DNA from: SZUA-287 sp036397975
GTDB taxonomy: Bacteria > Bacteroidota > Ignavibacteria > UBA10030 > UBA6906
Assembly (NCBI GenBank): GCA_036397975.1
Contig: DASWHW010000160.1
Location: forward strand, 1 to 12,163
Length of the DNA: 12,163 nt
Direction: 5' to 3'
The translations under genes were made by a program, and so were the position numbers. Of this stretch, positions 6,702-12,163 are shown one piece after another. The stretch's first letter is position 1. Every line of letters begins with the position of its first letter. A model generated the notes under the pieces. It was not told the DNA's origin. It did no database searches and saw only the letters and a list, made by a program, of their open reading frames with translations.

Positions 6702-6736
6702 TTCGCACAGGTGCTTGTAAAATGAAGGAGTAGTTG

Positions 6737-7444
6737 ATGGCATCACGACATCCAATCGATGAAGATATCTATCCACCGTTCACGGGATTCCCCAAAGCCG
6801 GGCTTGATTTTTTCCGGAAGCTGAAGAAGAATAACAAACGTGAGTGGTTCCTCAAACATAAAGAGGACTACGAAGAGCTTGCAAAGTTCCCAATGCAATG
6901 CCTGATCGCTACGCTCCGGCAGACGATGGTATCGTCGGCACCGGAAATTGAATTCAATCCGAAGAGGAGTATCTTCCGCATCTACAGAGATGTTCGTTTC
7001 AGCAAAAACAAAACTCCGTACAAGACTAACATTGCCGCCAGCTTTCAGGTGCGTGGCCGAAAAGGCTTAACGGAGAACCCGGGACTCTACCTGCATGTTT
7101 CACCGGGAGAGGTTTTTCTTGGAGGAGGACTGTACATGCCCGCCGGTGATCAGATAAAGAGGATTCGGCAATCCATTGCAGGTCAACCGAAAGACTTCCT
7201 GAAGGTTATCAATGATCGCAAGTTCAGGAAACATTTCGGAGGTCTGATGGGCGAGAAGCTCAAGAAAGCCCCGCTTGGTTTTCCTGCAGACCATCCAATG
7301 ATCGAACATTTGCGGCACAAGCAGTTTTTTGTCTACAAGGAATATTCCGAGAGTGTCAGCCGAACAGTGAGGTTTGCCAGGATGGTGGCCAACGATTTTG
7401 CATTGATGATGCCGCTGATTCGATGGCTCTCCAAGACAGCTTAA
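6737..7444 (+). CDS. DUF2461 (TIGR02453) family protein
   Basis: This 235-residue soluble protein follows the DUF2461 pattern throughout: FPKAGLDFFRKLKKNNKREWF near the start, then PKRSIFRIYRDVRFSKNKTPYKTN (about residues 74-97) and GLYLHVSPGEVFLGGGLYMP (about 116-135), which is the family core. The length is usual. The biochemical function of the family is unknown. I chose ATG 6737, six bases after AAGGAG 6725-6730; the in-frame TTG at 6734 is too close to the ribosome site. It starts 35 bp after the barrel gene and sits 22 bp before the permease gene, so it may be transcribed with them, but no functional link to the envelope trio is obvious. Confidence 0.9.
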   Translation: MASRHPIDEDIYPPFTGFPKAGLDFFRKLKKNNKREWFLKHKEDYEELAKFPMQCLIATLRQTMVSSAPEIEFNPKRSIFRIYRDVRFSKNKTPYKTNIAASFQVRGRKGLTENPGLYLHVSPGEVFLGGGLYMPAGDQIKRIRQSIAGQPKDFLKVINDRKFRKHFGGLMGEKLKKAPLGFPADHPMIEHLRHKQFFVYKEYSESVSRTVRFARMVANDFALMMPLIRWLSKTA

Positions 7445-7466
7445 GACTCATCGGGACAGGGCAAGA

Positions 7467-8243
7467 ATGGACGTCATCGTAATATGTCTTGTAGCGCTCC
7501 TTGCCTCCGGTCTTACGTTGTTCTCGGGGTTCGGACTGGGGACTCTCTTGTTGCCCGCGTTTCTGTTGTTCTTCCCGGCGGAAATAGCAGTTGGCTTGAC
7601 CGCGATTGTTCATCTTCTCAATAATTTCTTCAAGCTCGCTGTCCTTGGCAAGCATGCCGATCTTCGGATCGTGCTACGCTTCGGTTTACCTGCGATTGTT
7701 GCTGCAATTGGCGGCGCCTCGTTGCTGTTCCTTCTGGTGGAGGCTGCGCCTGTCCTTCGTTATGACTTTCTCGGAAGAGTTCATGCGATCACTCTTGTTA
7801 ATTTGCTAATTGGCTTGTTGATTTTTGGGTTTGCACTCATTGAGTTATTACCATCGTTCAACAAACTTCAGATCGATCCAAAATATCTGCCGATGGGGGG
7901 AGCGCTCAGCGGATTCTTCGGAGGACTCTCTGGCCATCAGGGTGCGCTCCGGAGCGCGTTCCTTATTCATGCAGGACTGACCAAGGAGGCATTTATTGGA
8001 ACAGGAGTTGCGATTGCCTGTCTGATCGATATTACCCGGATTGCTTTCTATGCGAATCATTTGCAGATGTCAATTGTGGAGCAGAACCTTTCGTTGCTCG
8101 GTGGTGCGACACTATCGGCGTTTGTCGGAGTGTTTGCGGGGAATAGATTAGTCAAAAAAGTTACCATGAGAACGATCCGACTGATTGTGGCGGCACTTCT
8201 CTTTGTTGTCGCTATCGGTCTTGGGTCCGGACTGTTATCATAA
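7467..8243 (+). CDS. TauE/SafE-family membrane permease
   Basis: This 258-residue protein is hydrophobic along almost its entire length, with seven or eight membrane segments. It shows the two-fold repeat of the TauE/SafE (sulfite exporter, TSUP) family. The first repeat has LLASGLTLFSGFGLGTLLLP (about residues 9-28), and the second has GALSGFFGGLSGHQGALRSA (about 143-162), both glycine-rich turns entering the membrane. Members move sulfite, sulfoacetate, organosulfur compounds or other small anions, and the substrate here cannot be assigned from sequence. The ATG at 7467 has only a weak purine-rich stretch before it. The stop TAA (8241-8243) is 12 bp from the next start, consistent with co-transcription. 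Confidence 0.85.
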   Translation: MDVIVICLVALLASGLTLFSGFGLGTLLLPAFLLFFPAEIAVGLTAIVHLLNNFFKLAVLGKHADLRIVLRFGLPAIVAAIGGASLLFLLVEAAPVLRYDFLGRVHAITLVNLLIGLLIFGFALIELLPSFNKLQIDPKYLPMGGALSGFFGGLSGHQGALRSAFLIHAGLTKEAFIGTGVAIACLIDITRIAFYANHLQMSIVEQNLSLLGGATLSAFVGVFAGNRLVKKVTMRTIRLIVAALLFVVAIGLGSGLLS

Positions 8244-8255
8244 AGGAGAATAAAT

Positions 8256-8735
8256 ATGTTTCAACTATCATCCCGCTCGTACGCGAACAACAGTGAAATA
8301 CCATTGAAGCATGTGTACACTACTGTGGTGGGGGGGAAGGACACATCACCAGAGTTTTCCTGGAGCGATCCTCCGATTACCGCAAAGTCCTTTGCACTTT
8401 CCATTGTCGATCCTCATCCGGTTGCCAAGAACTGGATCCACTGGCTGGTAGTTAATATTCCGTTTCACGAGAGAAAAATTGTAGAAGGCGCCTCAGGGAC
8501 AAACAGTCTTCCCGCTGGGGCAAAGGAGCTTTTGAATTCGTACGGAGAGTTTGGATACGGCGGGCCTGCGCCACCAAAAGGATCAGGTCAACATCCATAC
8601 GTAACAACCATTTACGCCCTGAACGTTGAGAAACTCGATCTTCCGGTGAAGACATCGCTTCGTCAATTTGAGAATGCGATCGAAGGGAGAGTGATCGCGG
8701 AGGTAAACTACACTGGGACGTTTGAGCAACGATAA
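8256..8735 (+). CDS. YbhB/YbcL-family PEBP-like protein
   Basis: This 159-residue protein of usual length belongs to the phosphatidylethanolamine-binding (Raf kinase inhibitor-like) family. The first conserved region is SDPPITAKSFALSIVDPHP followed by NWIHWLVVNIP (residues 38-69), and the second is GYGGPAPPKGSGQHPY (100-115), forming the anion/phosphate pocket. DPHPVA replaces the more common DPDAP. There is no signal peptide, so it should be cytoplasmic. A strong AAGGAG at 8243-8248 precedes the ATG. It is the last gene of the plus-strand series and converges on the minus-strand gene, with 12 bp between the stop codons and no hairpin terminator. The biological role of bacterial family members is largely unknown. 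Confidence 0.9.
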   Translation: MFQLSSRSYANNSEIPLKHVYTTVVGGKDTSPEFSWSDPPITAKSFALSIVDPHPVAKNWIHWLVVNIPFHERKIVEGASGTNSLPAGAKELLNSYGEFGYGGPAPPKGSGQHPYVTTIYALNVEKLDLPVKTSLRQFENAIEGRVIAEVNYTGTFEQR

Positions 8736-8747
8736 AGCATTCAGCTG

Positions 8748-11700
8748 TTAATCCACCCTTACTCTTCCCCTGAGGAAATTGAGGAAGTCGAGAGCAGAGA
8801 CGTTGTTCATGTTCTCCAGAGACGCCTGCGCAGCATAGGCAATGGCGTTGTTCCGATCCCCAATTCGATACCACGAGCGTGAGAATCGCAGGAGCAAATC
8901 ATCCTGAGTAACGGACTGGTCGCCGGGACGCGTTTGGCGTAGAACGAGTGCGCGCTGATAATGTGTCACCGCCTCCTTAAAGCGCATGGTTTTGTAACAC
9001 AAGTCCCCAAGCCGAATGTGAGGCGAGTCCAGGGTATCTCCGGTGAGCGACACAATTCGAAGTAAGATCTTTTCAATCTCCGATCCATCAAAACCTTCCA
9101 TCATCGACGCGCCGTCAAATTCAACATCAAGCTTTAACGACGCATATTCAGAGAGAGTGTTCGGGTCATTCGGCTTCAGTTTCACCATCCTGCCCAAATA
9201 TGCAAGCGCCTCATCGTTCCTTCCCATGTACTTTGCTGCGCGTGCGAGATAATACAATACCGCATCGTCCTGAGGATTTCTCGAGACATACTCTTTGAGC
9301 ATCGAATAGCCAAGGGCCATCGATCCGCGAAGAGGGGTGGACTGCAGCTTTCCTATCGTCGCCCGTTCGCTGTCCTTTAGCTGGTTTGTCCGAAGGTATT
9401 CGGTCAGGAGAAAGTTGTTATGATGAAAAACGATACGCTCATCGTATGCTTCGAACTTCGGAGTTCCTTTGTTAAGGAAAAATGCTTCTGGCGCCCAATA
9501 TTCAAGTAACGGCCTGTCCTCGGTGTTGAGCGGGCCGGCGCTGGTGTATTGCTGGACCGCAATATCCGTCATAACCTGCAACGAGAGAAGCGTCGGTATA
9601 TCTTCAATCCCGATGCGAAGGAGGTTTGCACGGACTTCCGGAATCTCCAGCTTTCGCTTCAGAGATTCTACATTGAGCTCAAGTGGTTGCACCGATCCCA
9701 GGAGAACGATATCGGTGGTCAGGGATTGCCATATGGTGACATGGGGGAAAACAGAACGAAATGTTCTGAGCGCAAGCTTGACAGTCTCGTCATTCATTTC
9801 GTACAGATGAAACCATTGCACCATAGTCCCATTCTTGGTCAGGCGGGTTTTGCACTCCTGCAAGAATTCCGATGTGTAAAGATTCCCCACCCCCGCAATC
9901 CACGGGTTGGTCGGCTCGCTGATGATTACATCGTAGTTATTGCGCGTGAGCTTCAAAAAGGCCAGTGCATCGTCGATGGAGAGTGTTACACGGGGATCGC
10001 TCAGCGGATCGTTACTGGTGCCGTTAAAGAATGCTGATGCCTTGACCACCTCCGGCGAGATTTCTGCACAATCAACGCTCTTAACGGGATGGGTAAGGAC
10101 GCTTCCGAGGGTGACGCCACTGCCGAGCCCGATAACAAAAACTCGCTCTACATTATCCTGCAGTAACAAGGGGAGTTGCCCCATCATTGTTTGTGATGGA
10201 AGGTCGGTTACGGAGGAGGCATCAGCCTTTCCATTCACAATCAGAACACGCTCATGCTTGTATTGCAAAACAGCGACGGTAGCAGAACGGCCTTCTTCAT
10301 AATACAGCTGCTTATCAGTCACAAAAAGTCCTTCGTACCGGTCGAAAGAATCGGGTGGAGGGACGTCCTTGTTGATCATCCTGAATGCGCCTGACAGCAT
10401 CACTGTCTGACTCCAGTTTGGCGCAAAGATGCCATAGAGAATAGCGGCACCCGCAAGGCAACCAATGAGGATTGGTCTCCAGCGCTTGTGGGGAACTGAT
10501 GTGGAGAGCGCCACCTTTATTGCGACGGCGATGTTGATGAGTACTCCCAATTCGATGGTTTGTTTGATGCCGATCCAGGGGATGAGAACTAATCCTGCCA
10601 TGAGCGCCCCGATGACGGTTCCGAAAGTATTGATCGAGAAAACATTGCCTATCGATTTCCCCATGACGGTAACGGAACGCGTCGCAATCCTGCTTGCGAT
10701 CGGGAGAGTCATTCCCAGGAAGATCGTCGGGACAACCATGATGATCAAACAAAGGATGAACTCCAGCGAGAGGAAGATCGGGTACGTTTCGGTTGTGCGA
10801 GTAAGAATGTTTCCGAGGCGGATAAAATAGTAAGGAACGCGACCATAGAGCGGCAGGGTCAACATCATCGCAAAGGCGACTCCAGCTTGACACCCTGCCA
10901 ACAGCCATACGAGGTTCTTTGTCTTGTTGATAAAAAGCGATACGAGAAAGCTGCCGAGAGTAATGCCGGTAATGAACGCGATCAGCATCAGAGAAAAGGA
11001 ATACGTTGACGATCCAAGCACAGGGATCAAGAGGCGCACCCAACCGATTTCATAAATCATCGCCGCTCCCCCGGAAATGCCTGCCACAATAATTGCCAAC
11101 GTCGCTTCTTGTTCCGAGAATGCGTGATCGTGATGTTCCTCTTGTTTCTTTTTTTCACCGATAACGAGTCGCGCAATGGCAAGTGCACCAATTGCGAGAA
11201 CAATGTTCACGATACCGGATGAAAACATTGTCACCTTCAGTCCGATCATCGGTACGAGAAAGAATCCTCCGAGCGCCGATCCAATAACGGCGCCAAAGCT
11301 GTTGAGGAAGTAGAGCTGTGCAACATTTTTCCCCGCCTCATCAAGTTTTCGTGAGAGTGTTCGAACCAGAATCGGGAGGGTTCCTCCCATCAACACAGTC
11401 GGGAAGAGAAGCGAAAGCACGCTGATGATCAGCTTCAAAAATGCAACCGCTGCTCCGTCGCTGGCGAAGTTCATAGATTGAACAATGGCAATAAATCCGT
11501 CGCGAAGAGACGAGATCAAGAACGGATAGATCAAGCAGTAGAAACCGATTCCGAATTCAAGATAAGCGTAGAGGCGTAACGGCTGTTTCACCCCATCCGC
11601 CTTGCGTCCCCACCACCATGCGCCGATCGCAAGTCCCCCCATGAATGTTGCCAGAACAATCGTTTGTGCAATAGTGGTATTTCCGAGAAACAGGGAAAGA

Positions 11701-11792
11701 TATTTGAACCAGACAATTTGATAGACAAGTCCGGTGGCACCTGATACGATAAAGAGGAATGCAATGAGCGTGTGGAGTTTCTGCCGATTCAT
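8748..11792 (-). CDS. Fused membrane / spermidine-synthase-like / TPR protein
   Basis: This 1014-residue protein has three parts. Residues 1-465 form a membrane region of two similar halves: SGATGLVYQIVW (from 17) matches SGGAAMIYEIGW (from 240), and later MGGTLPILVRTLSR matches LGMTLPIASRIATR. Residues about 480-740 form a Rossmann methyltransferase-like domain of the spermidine synthase family, with GLGSG at 555-559, the CAEISPEVV acidic strand end, DDALAFL, and SEPTNPW. Glu626 stands where spermidine synthase has the catalytic Asp of its DSSDP motif, so true aminopropyl transfer is doubtful. Residues about 850-1005 carry at least three TPR-like units, such as AVLYYLARAAKYMGRNDEAL and FKEAVTHYQRALVL. 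It is divergent from the histidine kinase fragment and converges with the PEBP gene. Substrate unknown. The ATG lacks a clear ribosome site. Confidence 0.85.
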   Translation of the reverse strand: MNRQKLHTLIAFLFIVSGATGLVYQIVWFKYLSLFLGNTTIAQTIVLATFMGGLAIGAWWWGRKADGVKQPLRLYAYLEFGIGFYCLIYPFLISSLRDGFIAIVQSMNFASDGAAVAFLKLIISVLSLLFPTVLMGGTLPILVRTLSRKLDEAGKNVAQLYFLNSFGAVIGSALGGFFLVPMIGLKVTMFSSGIVNIVLAIGALAIARLVIGEKKKQEEHHDHAFSEQEATLAIIVAGISGGAAMIYEIGWVRLLIPVLGSSTYSFSLMLIAFITGITLGSFLVSLFINKTKNLVWLLAGCQAGVAFAMMLTLPLYGRVPYYFIRLGNILTRTTETYPIFLSLEFILCLIIMVVPTIFLGMTLPIASRIATRSVTVMGKSIGNVFSINTFGTVIGALMAGLVLIPWIGIKQTIELGVLINIAVAIKVALSTSVPHKRWRPILIGCLAGAAILYGIFAPNWSQTVMLSGAFRMINKDVPPPDSFDRYEGLFVTDKQLYYEEGRSATVAVLQYKHERVLIVNGKADASSVTDLPSQTMMGQLPLLLQDNVERVFVIGLGSGVTLGSVLTHPVKSVDCAEISPEVVKASAFFNGTSNDPLSDPRVTLSIDDALAFLKLTRNNYDVIISEPTNPWIAGVGNLYTSEFLQECKTRLTKNGTMVQWFHLYEMNDETVKLALRTFRSVFPHVTIWQSLTTDIVLLGSVQPLELNVESLKRKLEIPEVRANLLRIGIEDIPTLLSLQVMTDIAVQQYTSAGPLNTEDRPLLEYWAPEAFFLNKGTPKFEAYDERIVFHHNNFLLTEYLRTNQLKDSERATIGKLQSTPLRGSMALGYSMLKEYVSRNPQDDAVLYYLARAAKYMGRNDEALAYLGRMVKLKPNDPNTLSEYASLKLDVEFDGASMMEGFDGSEIEKILLRIVSLTGDTLDSPHIRLGDLCYKTMRFKEAVTHYQRALVLRQTRPGDQSVTQDDLLLRFSRSWYRIGDRNNAIAYAAQASLENMNNVSALDFLNFLRGRVRVD

Positions 11793-11975
11793 GAAATTGC
11801 CATGTAATGGATGAAGTTCAATTCACTAAAGAGGGCAATCCACGTGCCAGGACAGTCTCAGAATACTATCATACTCCGGTTTATTGTGCCGTTATGGACA
11901 TGGTAGCTTGAAGAGAGGGGTTGGATACAGCCGGATGGTCATAGGCAGGCAGCGGGGCAACCTCGTGATTTGAGA
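11793..11975. other. Intergenic spacer before the fused membrane gene
   Basis: These 183 bases separate the natural-looking end of the histidine kinase frame from the start of the fused membrane gene, both on the minus strand. I see no gene, no RNA gene and no strong terminator. On the minus strand TATGAT/TAGTAT at about 11866-11877 could be a -10 region, but no matching -35 is clear. Confidence 0.4.
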
Positions 11976-12163
11976 CTATCGAACGTGGAAGAAGAAAGTC
12001 GCACCACGATCGGGTTGAGCTTCGGCCCATATCCGTCCACCATGTTTCTAGATAATCTTGTGAACGGTTGCTAACCCAATGCCGGATCCTTCGAACTGAT
12101 CGAGGGAGTGCAAACGGGAAAAGGGTCTGAACAGGTGCTCCCCGAACTTCATATCGAAGCCGG
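11976..12163 (-). pseudogene. Sensor histidine kinase C-terminal end with an in-frame TAG
   Basis: The minus strand enters from the right edge and encodes the end of a histidine kinase ATPase domain: GFDMKFGEHLFRPFSRLHS (F box), then FEGSGIGLATVHKII (G2 box). The next codon is TAG (12048-12050). Reading on in the same frame gives KHGGRIWAEAQPDRGATFFF, the usual final strand and helix of the domain, before a second TAG at 11976-11978. The motif order and spacing are those of kinases with an RLH-type F box, as in phytochrome-like or PAS-linked sensors. The simplest reading is a GAG-to-TAG change. The nonsense codon would remove the last 24 residues, which include part of the ATPase fold. It may be a pseudogene, a sequencing error or a read-through gene. 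The sensor domain lies outside the window. Confidence 0.75.

Noticed and set aside
6734..6736. TTG start for the DUF2461 gene
   Set aside because: Only three bases from AAGGAG; ATG 6737 has proper spacing.
8736..8747. Bidirectional terminator between the convergent genes
   Set aside because: Only 12 bp lie between the stop codons, and CAGCTG alone is too small a palindrome.
10315..11043. 242-codon minus-strand frame inside the fused membrane gene
   Set aside because: It is out of frame with a gene showing clear membrane repeats and family motifs; its His/Arg/Asp-rich composition is typical of a shadow frame.
11850..11977. Inverted AGTCTCA / TGAGACT pair flanking the spacer
   Set aside because: Seven bases about 115 bp apart is within chance expectation, and no mobile-element gene lies between them.

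Overview
The window is about 12.2 kb of bacterial chromosome with roughly even base composition. It holds 9 intact protein genes, two incomplete genes cut by the window edges, one clear pseudogene and a cluster of intergenic repeats. Surface lipoproteins, an outer-membrane barrel, a SatD/DUF3307-type pair and dispersed CCCCTCTCAAGAGGGG elements point to a Gram-negative member of the Bacteroidota/Chlorobiota/Ignavibacteriota (FCB) side of the tree. That placement is an inference, with no rRNA or marker gene to fix it.

Layout. (1) 1-1609: the tail of an unrecognised gene, a SatD-family protein with a C-terminal helix-turn-helix, and a DUF3307-type membrane protein. Between the last two lie two matching 18-20 bp palindromes around a TATAAT box, a likely operator/promoter. 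(2) 1610-2149: no convincing gene, but three copies of a modular hairpin repeat. (3) 2150-2603: the wreck of a large type III-like restriction endonuclease, with its N-terminal end, a frameshift, a deletion of the helicase/nuclease core and a short C-terminal tail. (4) 2712-8735: six tightly spaced plus-strand genes, probably one transcript. The first three are a lipoprotein with kinase-like catalytic motifs, a purple-acid-phosphatase-like lipoprotein and a BamA/TamA-type outer-membrane barrel. From memory of the families, these are the parts of one very large fused protein in many Bacteroidota. They are followed by DUF2461, TauE/SafE-type permease and YbhB/YbcL (PEBP) proteins. (5) 8748-11792, minus strand: a 1014-residue protein joining a duplicated membrane domain, a spermidine-synthase-like methyltransferase fold and C-terminal TPRs. 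(6) 11976-12163, minus strand: the end of a sensor histidine kinase gene carrying an in-frame TAG 24 codons before its natural-looking stop.

The most interesting unit is the 2712-6701 trio. It puts a predicted kinase-like domain and a phosphatase side by side as envelope lipoproteins, translationally linked to an outer-membrane barrel. The pairing suggests an uncharacterised envelope phosphorylation/dephosphorylation or surface-assembly system. The chemistry is a prediction from motifs, not shown.
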